Assembly (NCBI GenBank): GCA_907163345.1
Contig: CAJQUN010000003.1
Location: 6,242,821-6,306,820 of the forward strand
Reading direction: 5' to 3'
DNA length: 64,000 nucleotides
DNA from: Haberlea rhodopensis
Taxonomy: Eukaryota > Streptophyta > Magnoliopsida > Lamiales > Gesneriaceae
In this document: positions 33,401 through 40,005 of the stretch, in pieces
Numbering within the stretch: position 1 is the first letter of the stretch
How the letters are laid out: each line of letters opens with the position of its first letter
The notes under the pieces: generated by a model
What the model was told of the DNA's origin: nothing
Seen by the model: the letters and a program-made list of their open reading frames with translations, nothing else
Database searches by the model: none
Translations under genes and position numbers: made by a program

Positions 33401-36341
33401 TAAGGACCACCAAAAGGATTAATTACATTCCAATCAATGAATGCTATCAACTATAGTTTTATACTACTCCTAGAGTAGATACTATCAAAAATAATCCTGT
33501 CCTTTCTGCCTCAAAAGAATGCTTCATAAGCTCACCACCTCAACCCGTTCAAGCCCATCTATCATGCCAAAAAGGTACCTACAAGGACAACCCCCAAACA
33601 TGAGCAATAATAATCATTCATATTCAACACAATATGAAGATAAAGCGTAAATGCATAATCAATATGAAACACTTCCTGTTTCCCGTGCATTTCAAACGCT
33701 TCCCGTTTGGTTGTCCCTGTACCAGAACTCATGAGTATAATCAATAGATTATTTTTCAATGGCCAAAACATGTCATGACATCATATACAATCTCAACTGT
33801 ACCACATATTGGTCACCATTCCCTAGTCTGTCCATCACAGTGTATTTTAATGCCCCTCGCTTATTTTCATATGGGCGGCATAGGATAACCTCGCTACAAT
33901 GGACATGCGGCGCTCCCACCCCTCGCTTCACAGAGAGCGGCAAATACCCTTTCCTCGCCCCATATGACAACCACGCTCAAATGTGACATGCGGCGCTCCC
34001 ACCCCTCGCTTCACATTTAGCGGAACCAATACAAAAAGCGGCAAGCATTAAAATCATCAAAGGATGACCACGACTCATGGGATGTGCATCCAATAATCAT
34101 AATATGCATCTATCATCAATATGCATAAATTACCATGTATATGCATCCACAATGCAATACCTCATATGGCATAAATCAACATGTATATGCATCCACAATG
34201 CAATACCACATATATACTCGCATCCACAATGCATAAACAATGAGTATATAAAATACATGTTACCGTTGGGTGCCCGTACGTCCACTACGTACCTTTCCAA
34301 AATGTGGAATGTGGTTGGACCTCAATTCCTTGGCTGCGTTGCCACCTGGGTTGGTTCTACATATTCACAAATACCAATATTAGAACCCAATAATAGTCCA
34401 ATACCAAAAATCCCACAAAAACACCCAAAAACACCATTTTTGGTGTCTCGCGATCGATCGCCATCAAGCCCCGATCGATCGCGAGAACACACTGCCTCGC
34501 CCAACATTTTTCAACAATCCGCGATCGATCGCGGAGCTAGCGCCGATCGATCGCGGCCTCGCCGATCGATCGCGCCCAGCTCGCGATCGATCGCTGAGGC
34601 TTACTGCCTCAGCCCTGCTGCTCGCGATCGATCGCGAGAAAAAACGCCGATCGATCGCCGAGCTGTGGGCATGCGGGGTTTGGGCACTATTCACCCATCT
34701 TCAACCCCATTTCAAACACACCCACATACACCAACATAAATCAAACTCAACAACTCAAAACCACCCATAAACCTCAACATAAACCCATATAAACAACATC
34801 CAACCAAAATACTACCAAAATCACAACACCCAACACAAACCCATTTTAAACCCTTCAAAACCAAACCAAACTCAAATAAAACCTTACAAAATTAAAGCAT
34901 GAGGTACCCATACCTCTTGGGGATCTCAAATCACCCAACAATCTTCCACAAATCAAAGTTTGTAAGGACTCCTCTTCACCTCAAAGGTGGAACTCGAAAA
35001 TATAGAGAAGGGAAGGGTTTGGTGTGATATTGGTAAAGTAAGAGTGAGGGATGTAAAGTGGGGTTTGGGTATTAAAATGTGAGGTAATTTAAAATGATAC
35101 CAAAATAATTCCATGGTGTATAAAACACCCCAACATGATATTTTTCAAAGCATTTACTCAAAATGCACCATAATATCAATTAACACATGATTTCCAATTA
35201 ATTGCTAACCAATGCAAATAAATCATGCTTCCCATAATATTTACCCAACATGCACCACATGCACCCTAAAATGCAATCCCGGGTCACCCCTATCCACATG
35301 ACCATGCATTTCCACATAAGGTAAATAAATCCCAACACATAATCAATTACCACATAATTAATCATGTAACCACAATTAATGCACCAAATAGCAATTAACC
35401 ATTTCGGGGATGTCACATATAATCTCCGTCCTTAAGACAATATTGCCCCGTTATGGTGCTAACGGTTTGCTATGACAATTTGTCTCCCAAGATACAACGA
35501 CTATGACTTGTGATAGGAGCACTCCAAATCACAAGTCCTCAGACCACAAAGGTCCAAAGCACTCAATGTGAAGAACAATAAATGCTCTCAAATTTCACTA
35601 AAATTTGGTAATAATTTCGAAAATCTGTGTACAATACATGTGGGAATGTTATATTTATAGTTAACCAAAATCCATGTTCAAGGGACACCATATGGATGCA
35701 ACTTTTGGCCAAAAATCGCACCCCAAACATTAATGGACACACAATTTCACTTTCTGAAACAGTGCTTCGATCGATCGAGACCAATTCTCGATCGATCGAG
35801 CAACTGTTCACTCGCCCAAGAAATGTTTTGGTCCGCTCGATCGATCGAGCAACTGTGCTCGATCGATCGAGCCTTTAAAAAAAAAATTTGAATTCATTTT
35901 TTCGTTTTTTCCAACAAAATTTACTAAAAAGGTTATCCTTTTATCATAGATTGTGTCAAATGAAAATCACAAGCAACACAATGTCATCACGGCCGTGTGC
36001 GTAATTTAAAAGCATAGATACTAACCTCCACTCTCCCTCATCGTAGGGCGAGTAATCAATATCCTCTTTCCTCACGCAGTTAAACATCAAAGCAGCCAAA
36101 GATGCAAAGATTCCTGCAAACAGCAAAAAAAAATTGAAAAATTTTAATACTAAAACGCAATAGATGACAGAAAAACGTAACTTTGTATGTAAACTTGAAT
36201 ACAAGTACCTGGAAGATAGTGAACAAAGGGAACCTTGACGGCGCTACAAACTACAGCGTCAACCCAAAACCACCAGCCGACTCCGAATACCGCGTCAGAG
36301 ATTCCGGGTCCGAAGATGGCTAACAGCTCTACCAAATCCAT
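18426..36341 (-). CDS. TMEM50 homologue (small four-helix membrane protein) spread over 18 kb
   Basis: Exons on the minus strand are 36209-36341, exon 2 in two identical copies (36026-36113 and 25146-25233), 18678-18830 and 18426-18459. With one copy of exon 2 the phases join exactly into 135 codons. The protein begins MDLVELLAIFGPG, has several hydrophobic spans (VGWWFWVDAVVC, GIFASLAALMFNCV, LLLFIAYVVSFVSLAASVGL and the segment around VLQCVCVII) and ends GLIDWISHSE. The loop RKEDIDYSPYDEGEW is a strong signature of the TMEM50A/B family. Members are small multi-pass membrane proteins thought to act in the endomembrane system; the plant function is unclear. The gene has very large introns because LTR elements entered them. 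Exon 2 is 88 bp, not a multiple of three, so a transcript using both copies would hit a stop within the second copy. All splice sites are intact. Confidence 0.9.
19469..20022 (-). repeat. 3' LTR of Copia A (554 bp)
   Basis: This is 28 bp shorter than the 5' LTR. The main difference is loss of one 22-bp unit between two CGATCGATCG motifs, consistent with slippage or recombination between the short repeats. Confidence 0.9.
20023..20541 (-). other. Non-coding 3' part of Copia A, including the polypurine tract
   Basis: This lies between the RNase H stop and the 3' LTR. The polypurine tract ATGTGGGGGAT abuts the LTR on the minus strand. No extra gene is seen in the 0.5 kb. Confidence 0.6.
20542..24428 (-). 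pseudogene. Copia A gag-pol polyprotein, broken by one stop and one frameshift
   Basis: The first 150 codons (23976-24428) are a UBN2-type gag with RPEKFNGNDFKRWQQKM. An in-frame TGA at 23976-23978 separates them from the next 838-codon frame (21459-23975). That frame has the zinc knuckle CYKCGKPNHMAKDC, protease motif WFVDSGTT, the GAG-pre-integrase HDRLGH region, an integrase core containing VRSDRGGEYG and SPQSNGIVERKNRTL, and reverse transcriptase ending in YVDDMLIVGS. A one-base shift near 21460 leads into the last frame (20542-21465), which carries RNase H with SDANWISDTRDSKSTSGY and HCDSQSAIG. The domain set is otherwise complete, so decay is slight. The lineage may be Tork-like, but that is a guess from gag and RT appearance. 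Confidence 0.9.
24455..25036 (-). repeat. 5' LTR of Copia A (582 bp)
   Basis: This is a near copy of 19469-20022 and of the interrupted LTR at 26282-26369 plus 35423-35916. It holds four CGATCGATCG motifs at about 24888-24990. Confidence 0.9.
25146..25233 (-). other. TMEM50 exon 2, duplicated 3'-proximal copy
   Basis: This has the same 88 bases and the same splice signals as the copy at 36026-36113. It lies about 6.3 kb from exon 3, and 10.8 kb separates the two copies. Splicing from exon 1 to either copy and then to exon 3 gives the same protein; splicing through both shifts the frame. Confidence 0.88.
25291..26369 (-). mobile_element. Truncated Copia B: gag-protease and part of its LTR
   Basis: Minus-strand gag frames (25848-26267 and 25291-25847) match Copia A closely but carry a TAA stop at a different codon, just after the VMA residues, while they keep the codon that became TGA in copy A. 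The frame ends abruptly inside the protease at the duplication junction and then reads into TMEM50 intron sequence. The LTR portion 26282-26369 continues at 35423 beyond the Gypsy insertion. The fragment arose by the tandem duplication, not by separate transposition. Confidence 0.88.
26370..28497 (-). repeat. 3' LTR of the Gypsy element
   Basis: This 2,128-bp LTR holds eight CGATCGATCG motifs at 27531-27745 and short repeats such as GCGGCGCTCCCACCCCTCGC at about 26989 and 27071. Its long open frames are non-coding shadows. Confidence 0.93.
28510..30228 (-). CDS. Gypsy RNase H end, integrase and chromodomain-like tail (3' part of polyprotein)
   Basis: The open frame starts in the RNase H tail (DYDCEIEYHPGKANLTADAL) and continues with the HHCC zinc-binding region of integrase (a CLICQQVKAE segment), then the catalytic core with MDFVTHLPRS, DRLTKVAHFIP, TAYHPQTDGQTERTIQTLED and FEALYGRRCRSPLCW. 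The GDKVFLKISPFRG and DVFHVSMLRKY segments follow. The tail with EEATWETEQHM is typical of the modified chromodomain of Tekay/Del integrases, which is thought to guide insertion into heterochromatin. It belongs to the same polyprotein as the upstream frame but is separated from it by lesions at about 30340-30374. Confidence 0.92.
   Translation of the reverse strand: MRQRRWMDLLKDYDCEIEYHPGKANLTADALSRKVRSSAEDVIHLSAMMTSYCHLGYDFDIDASPVYVSTLLAGPDIFESIRRAQRSDAEVQRWLSMVHLGQPTKFRVADDGSLRLGNRWVVPSTPELRKRILERAHSSRLSIHPGGKKMYRDLRGQFWWKRMKSDVVTFVKRCLICQQVKAERQRPGGELRSLEIPKWKWEHISMDFVTHLPRSASGFDAIWVIVDRLTKVAHFIPYSMTFTFLRMAQLYIRDVVRLHGIPVSIVSNRDPRFTSHFWEGLQSALGTEVRLSTAYHPQTDGQTERTIQTLEDMLRACVLEFDASWQDSVPLVEFSYNNSYQASIQMAPFEALYGRRCRSPLCWDDLDSRSVGGPELIREMEEKIKTIRQKMKAAQDRQAAYANKRRRPLEFQLGDKVFLKISPFRGVVRFGMREKLSPRYVGPYEILQRIGTLAYRLALPPSLSGIHDVFHVSMLRKYEPDPSHVLQPSEVQLESDVSYVERPVRILDRADRILRNKVIPMIKVQWDRRGVEEATWETEQHMVQHYPELFSGMSLCLVSVGVSACDFEDEIL
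30372..33074 (-). CDS. Gypsy gag-protease-reverse transcriptase-RNase H (5' part of polyprotein)
   Basis: The frame encodes 900 residues from the ATG at 33074. Gag occupies about residues 50-210, with LAEFQLAKKPLMWW; the zinc knuckle CYVCGKMGHIARYC is near 300; protease LIDTGASHSF is near 390; and RT lies at about 590-770, with LCIDYRQLN, the KIDLRSGYHQI block and the catalytic FIDDILIFSR. RNase H begins at about 860 with LYTDASLQGLG and the frame stops at 30372, inside RNase H. Downstream sequence shows this stop is premature. Proteins of this type assemble the particle and copy the element's RNA into DNA. Confidence 0.93.
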   Translation of the reverse strand: MAANEEVGDVGSVNASIGQANPLPPPAVGMEPIVQLLLPGEISLTQFLSYHPPRFEGTESGEEAEEWLERLEQIFVSAPCAVTAWLRLAEFQLAKKPLMWWRSTVMEMRALGAVIDWTLFRTRFLNRYFSAAARQTKEDEFTSLRQGNMTVADYATQYSSLLRYVPHIASDGRAKMRNFMKGLRPELYDRVIINNPTSFDDALTRAELAELGVGAYAMPPPVPQQRQTSDSLRPRGEPFKPRGASSSSRYGGKKYFGQKQDGKKGNWSANRGSSQGDRPGEPRCNNCGGPHSSNKCPACYVCGKMGHIARYCPTRGGQSEYQGSRPRFEDRTVQQRQQFGPRPSGGQTVGPPQGQVYALTREQAQAAPEEVIAGTCHLFTYPAFVLIDTGASHSFVSVGFVERHHMRTSSLPTPLLVSTPTGRNVVADQFMADCLIYFEGNELRSDLIVLGMSDFDCILGIDVLNRYQAVVDCRQRTVKFRPELGSQWTFFGNGSRAKIPLISAIKMSQLLERGHTGYLIYAVDTSGKSKELRVEDVPVVADFADVFPEEIPGFPPAREVEFGIELLPGTSAISRAPYRMAPAELRELKEQLQDLLDKGYIRPSVSPWGAPVLFVKKKDGSMRLCIDYRQLNKATVKNKYPIPRIDDLFDQLQGTRVYSKIDLRSGYHQIRVREEDVQKTAFRTRYGHYEFLVMPFGVTNAPAVFMSLMNRLFQPYLDQFVIVFIDDILIFSRSEEDHVKHLRTVLQILREHQLYAKLSKCEFWLSSVVFLGHVISSSGISVDPKKIEAVMEWAAPTSVPEIRSFLGLAGYYRRFVAGFSKIAKPLTQLTQKGVPFFWSEACEESFQELKHRLTTAPVLVIPTENSRFVLYTDASLQGLGCVLMQDKHVVAYASRQLKPH
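33273..33284 (-). promoter_or_regulatory. Primer-binding site (initiator-Met tRNA) of the Gypsy element
   Basis: The minus strand reads TGGTATCAGAGC four bases inside the 5' LTR end, the standard tRNA-iMet complement used by many plant LTR elements. Confidence 0.93.
33289..35417 (-). repeat. 5' LTR of the Gypsy element
   Basis: This 2,129-bp LTR is almost identical to 26370-28497. I saw one T/C difference (near 34236) and one extra A in an A-run near 34640. Confidence 0.93.
35423..35916 (-). repeat. Remainder of the Copia B LTR, right of the Gypsy insertion
   Basis: This continues the LTR begun at 26282-26369; the two pieces sum to 582 bp, the length of the Copia A 5' LTR. It carries four CGATCGATCG motifs at about 35766-35872. 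Confidence 0.9.
36026..36113 (-). other. TMEM50 exon 2, 5'-proximal copy
   Basis: This 88-bp exon has an acceptor TTTGCAG and a donor AG-GTTAGT. It is the copy nearest exon 1 in transcript order. It is identical over all 88 bases to the copy at 25146-25233, while the surrounding intron differs at several positions. Confidence 0.88.
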
Positions 36342-36789
36342 AGCATTTAGGGTTTAAAATTTATGAAATTGGCGATAATTATGAACGGAAAATCGGAATA
36401 CTGATATCGATTGAGGATTTGGAGGATTTGGGCTTATAATTTGAATGGGTTTACATTAAAGGTTTGAAATCCAAATCTATCAGATCATTCTATCCAATCG
36501 GAGCACCGGTGTATCAAAATATTCTCATTTTTTTAAGTGTTCGTAAATATAATTATTAGATCTAATTTTAAGAAGAAAATTTCTTTTCCCCGAGTAATTT
36601 TGTTTTGTTTTTTTTTTTTCTTTTCAAATAGTAATATCAAGACACATAACGACACCACTTCTTTCACCACCAATTCTACAAAACGCAAAAAATATAAATT
36701 TAACTGGAGCAAGGAGAAGACTCCAAGATGGAAATCTGAAATTACTATTAATTGATGCATTAAGATCATTATCACGTAGATATACATCA
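36342..36789. other. Promoter region of TMEM50 and downstream flank of the next gene
   Basis: This is the space between two co-oriented minus-strand genes. A TTAGGGTTT telo-box-like motif lies right next to the TMEM50 start (about 36347-36355). A T-run is at 36601-36620. No other gene is seen. Confidence 0.45.
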
Positions 36790-37398
36790 TCAAACCGTTG
36801 GTGGTGGTTGAAAGTTGTTGTTTGGCAAATGAATCTGTTGAATCTGCAAGCGTTTTAGCGCCACTCCATTACACCTTCTCTTCCAAATATTTATCTCTTC
36901 CTCGCCAATCCCCAGCGGTGGTGCCACCCTCTTCACCACTGGCAAAGGTGGATCAAGATCCCCTATATTCACCACCTTCACACAATCGTTGCCACAACCA
37001 TTCTTCTTTAACTTTATCCTCGAGTGATTACTCGCCCACATCTCTGCATTTGTTCTGCAGCTTCTGATTCCCCTTGTGGCACCGTTATCCGTGTTTGTGG
37101 GAAAAATGGTTTTGCTAGAAAACAGTATTTTTGGTTTGATCAACTTGTGGTGGTTGGTTGATACGGCAGCAGCGGAGGAGTATGTGTTGGCGGGGTGGCC
37201 AATCACTCTGTTGTTTCTCTTGACTTGGCCTATGCAACTGACTTTGGGTGATGCAGGTTCTTCCACTGATGCTTGATCCATATGTCGATTGTTTACTTTG
37301 ATATCTTTGATCGACAAACGGCAAAACATTGGCAAGAAAATTGTTTTTTGGTGGAAATTTTTGCTTTGAAGGGTATGATGATCATATCTGCTTCCCAT
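36790..37398 (-). CDS. Unrecognised plant protein, 202 residues, single exon
   Basis: The frame from the ATG at 37398 encodes MGSRYDHHTLQSKNF and ends NNNFQPPPTV. It is basic and hydrophilic, with no signal peptide or membrane span. A short segment ASPKVSCIGQVKRNNRVIG resembles a motif I associate with small plant-specific proteins of unknown function, but I cannot name the family. Another basic segment (SRIKLKKNGCGND) and an acidic-to-proline stretch (GDLDPPLPVVKRVAPP) follow. In favour of a real gene are the long frame, the motif and a TATA box (TATATAAGA, 37474-37482) about 80 bp upstream. The frame is open beyond 37398, with an ATG at 37467, but that lies too close to the TATA box to be transcribed. 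Confidence 0.7.
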   Translation of the reverse strand: MGSRYDHHTLQSKNFHQKTIFLPMFCRLSIKDIKVNNRHMDQASVEEPASPKVSCIGQVKRNNRVIGHPANTYSSAAAVSTNHHKLIKPKILFSSKTIFPTNTDNGATRGIRSCRTNAEMWASNHSRIKLKKNGCGNDCVKVVNIGDLDPPLPVVKRVAPPLGIGEEEINIWKRRCNGVALKRLQIQQIHLPNNNFQPPPTV

Positions 37399-37473
37399 TT
37401 TTATCTTCTTCTCTGTATTTTTTTGGGGTCTTGGCGTGTGTAATGCGGGACGGATAGGCACACACATTTGTCT

Positions 37474-37482
37474 TCTTATATA
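37474..37482 (-). promoter_or_regulatory. TATA box of the 36790-37398 gene
   Basis: TATATAAGA on the minus strand is well placed for transcription start near 37450. A dispersed repeat begins at the very next bases upstream (37483), so everything beyond the core promoter is repeat sequence. Confidence 0.6.
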
Positions 37483-37796
37483 CACTAGTGTTATTCTGCA
37501 CGCGTTGCGTGCATGGACAGTTAATTTTTTTTATAAAAGAATGTGATAATTGTAAAGTCCTTTTCTATTTTGGGATTTAATATATTTGTTAAATTATTTT
37601 TTGAGTTTAATTGTTTATTTGTCTTTTTTAACAACTATTTTGTTGGACTTTAATATTTTTATTTGATTTTGTTATGTAGAATGGTAATATTGTAAATATT
37701 AAGATTGTTAGGGGCATTTTAGTAAATTTGGTGGCATACCAAGAGGTCAAATGTAGGTTTAGGTACCTCTTACTTTATATATAGGTATAGATACAC
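37483..37796. repeat. Dispersed repeat with ACGCGTTGCGTG core, copy 1
   Basis: It begins CACTAGTGTTATTCTGCACG, contains CACGCGTTGCGTGC, then an AT-rich middle, then AGGGGCATTTTAGTAAATTT, GGCATACCAAG, and ends in TATATATAGGTATAGAT. A second member in the same orientation is at 44037-44265. It is probably a non-autonomous transposable element; I could not define a target duplication or superfamily. Confidence 0.65.
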
Positions 37797-38661
37797 GTTG
37801 GCACGGGCATGCTCAAAACTAAATTAGAAATTTGAATAATGTCATAAAGACTCGTGTCTCAATGTGAATTATTACATATTAAAGAGGAGACACCATGGGT
37901 TAAATAATTTATATGATATATTGTCCTATTGTTTTAAAATGTTAATTTCTGGTAAAGGGAATCGTTGTTACTAATTCAAAACGTTAAAGTTGTTTCATAT
38001 GACTTTGGATGTCACGAAATCGAGTCGCGGAAACAGTTTTTTATAATGCAAGATAATGTTGCGTACATTGGCCCGAAATGACCCAATTCATTCCTGGTCC
38101 CTGCACATAGCTGGTGTTTCGTGCACCGGGGTTTGCACTTTAAATTACATAGTTAATAGCAATTAATTGCAGACCTAGAAATTAGTTGCGAAAAAATTTC
38201 ATGAGTAATAGCAATTTTTTGTCAAATTATATAAAACCTCTTATTTTAATCAAATTCATGAGTAATCGTTGCGCCTATTGTTAGATTCCGGTCGTGATGG
38301 TCAAGTCAAGAACCTAAAACAGAAACACAGTCATTCATTTGTGTCTTGAAGTATGTGGAATCTAGTAATTGTTTGTCACTCCTAATTTATCTTGTAGTTG
38401 AAATCATCATGCATTGACCCATGAGGCTTTCTTTAGTGGTCACCGTCCCATTTTGGGATCAATTAGCTCGACTCTGGAAAAACTCCTTTTAAATAATTCC
38501 CTCCCCAATTATAAAAAAAATCATCATGCATTTAAAAATAATATTAAAATCGCATTTTATGAGATATTTTTCATACATAGTCACGTGATTTATATATATA
38601 GGCACACGATAATCATAATAATTTGCGCATAAAAAAAGATTAGCATGAATCCAGGACATTT
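37797..38661. other. Intergenic, no gene seen
   Basis: AT-rich sequence with no coherent frame or motif. Confidence 0.5.
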
Positions 38662-38675
38662 ATGATAAAAATAAA

Positions 38676-38790
38676 AAGCCCAAGCTTTCAGACTTAGCCT
38701 AACTGGTTAAAACTCATTACCCACTTTAGATAGATCCAATTTCGAATCGCACTTGGAGCAAAAAATTTAGCCATTCCCCCATTAAAAAAA
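38676..38790 (+). mobile_element. tRNA-derived SINE with 14-bp target duplication
   Basis: The body has an A-box-like TAGCCTAACTGGTTAAAACTC and a B-box-like ATTTCGAATCGCA, then GCCATTCCCCCATT and an A-rich tail. The sequence ATGATAAAAATAAA lies on both sides (38662-38675 and 38791-38804), an exact long target duplication as made by LINE machinery. Length is 115 bp. Confidence 0.85.
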
Positions 38791-38804
38791 ATGATAAAAA
38801 TAAA

Positions 38805-39533
38805 GCCTAATAAGTTAGGCAATTTTGATACATAAGTCTTATTTCTAGAGCATTTAATGTTCTTACAATAATTTGGTCGTCACTATGTTTGAATTGCCAT
38901 GTCCTCGCATATAAATTAAAGGCCAACAATTTATTATTGAAATTTGATTCTTATTATTTAGTTTATCTTTTCAAAATATTTGTTCAATGTGGGAGAAATG
39001 AAACCAATGCTCGTATGCAATTTGTAGTAAATTATATAAGTATCTTATTTCTATTGTTAAAAAATATATATATTGGAAGGAAGAAATAGAGTTAAAATAA
39101 CTAAAAAAAGTATGAATTTCATAAATATTTTCCAAATAACAAGAATTTTGTGTGGGAGTTGACAAAATTTGTTTATTTTTCCCCCCAAAAAAAACACATA
39201 ATCCAAGTGTCCACATTGATTTAGATTTCATACCCCCACTATTCTCATACCTTGAAACATGTATGCACTTTTGAATAATTAAAGAGGCATACATTAAAGC
39301 AATACAAATAATAACAAGGCCACATAGTTCTTAGAGCTAACACTACCTATGTGCAGCTTGCTGTCTGGTTGCCTACCTATCGACAAACCCTACTTTAGAC
39401 ATATGAAGTAAAACTATGTATTTAATAAGTACTATTTTTCTTGTGTATGAAGATTGTCTCTTGCTGTTACATTTGCACCCTTTTTTAGCCTGAGGTTTAG
39501 GAAATTATTTGAAATTTAAAAATAGTAGAAAAT
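38805..39533. other. Intergenic, no gene seen
   Basis: AT-rich sequence. Small open frames on both strands have no recognisable content. Confidence 0.5.
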
Positions 39534-39882
39534 TGTATGATCAAGCGCTTGCCGTTTTGCCAAAAGCTATAGCTGATAGTAACAATGTAACTCTAAACTT
39601 TAAATCATCTAGCAGCCCAAGCACCACACCTCGATCGCTCTTCGAACATGAACAATTATTGTACTCCGACGATCACCCTCTTAGTAATTGCACAACCTTG
39701 CAACTCATAGGAATCGAACACGCAACCTTGACTCTGATACCAATTGTAGGATCAAGTGGCAAGCGTTTTACCAAAAGCTATAACTGGTGGTAACGGTGCA
39801 ACTCTAATCTTTAAACCGTATAGCAGTTTAAGAGCCACGCTTCGATCGTTTTTCAAACATGGACAATTATTGCACTCTAACA
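39534..39882 (-). mobile_element. Second TRIM-like element (LTRs about 138 bp)
   Basis: Two diverged direct repeats (39534-39672 and 39745-39882) start TGTA.GATCAAG on the plus strand and end near GACGA/TAACA. On the minus strand these are TG...CA LTR ends, and TGGTATCAGAG (complement at 39732-39742) sits just inside the right LTR as a primer site. The interior is only about 72 bp. Flanks AAAAT and AAGAT are a possible diverged 5-bp duplication. The LTRs differ at many positions, so it is older than the TRIM at 7878. Confidence 0.72.
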
Positions 39883-40005
39883 AAGATTAAATAAAAGAAT
39901 GAAATTGAAATGATCTCTCTTTTTACCTTTTTTCTTACTACGAGTCATACAATAAGCACAAAAGTCAGTGCAACATTACATGAGATAATGTCAGCCATGA
40001 TAATC

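Larger units (their letters stand above)
26370..35417 (-). mobile_element. Nearly intact Tekay/Del-type Gypsy retrotransposon, 9,048 bp
   Basis: On the plus strand the ends read TGTAAGGACC and GATGTCACA. Each side carries the 5-bp target duplication TATAA (26365-26369 and 35418-35422), and the uninterrupted site exists in the Copia A LTR. LTRs are 26370-28497 and 33289-35417. A primer site TGGTATCAGAGC (complement at 33273-33284) and a purine tract GTAGGGGAGTAT at the other LTR give a minus-strand orientation. The polyprotein order is gag, protease, RT, RNase H, integrase, with a C-terminal chromodomain-like segment, which fits the chromovirus Tekay/Del lineage. The LTRs differ at only about two places by eye, so the insertion is recent. 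The coding region has a small broken segment between RNase H and integrase. Confidence 0.95.
25291..36170. repeat. Tandem duplication, unit 2, split by a Gypsy insertion
   Basis: This is colinear with 23464-25290: truncated Copia gag-protease (25291-26267), the LTR in two pieces (26282-26369 and 35423-35916), then TMEM50 intron with exon 2. The right end is where the intron continues uniquely (AAAAACGTAAC at 36171). Confidence 0.88.
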
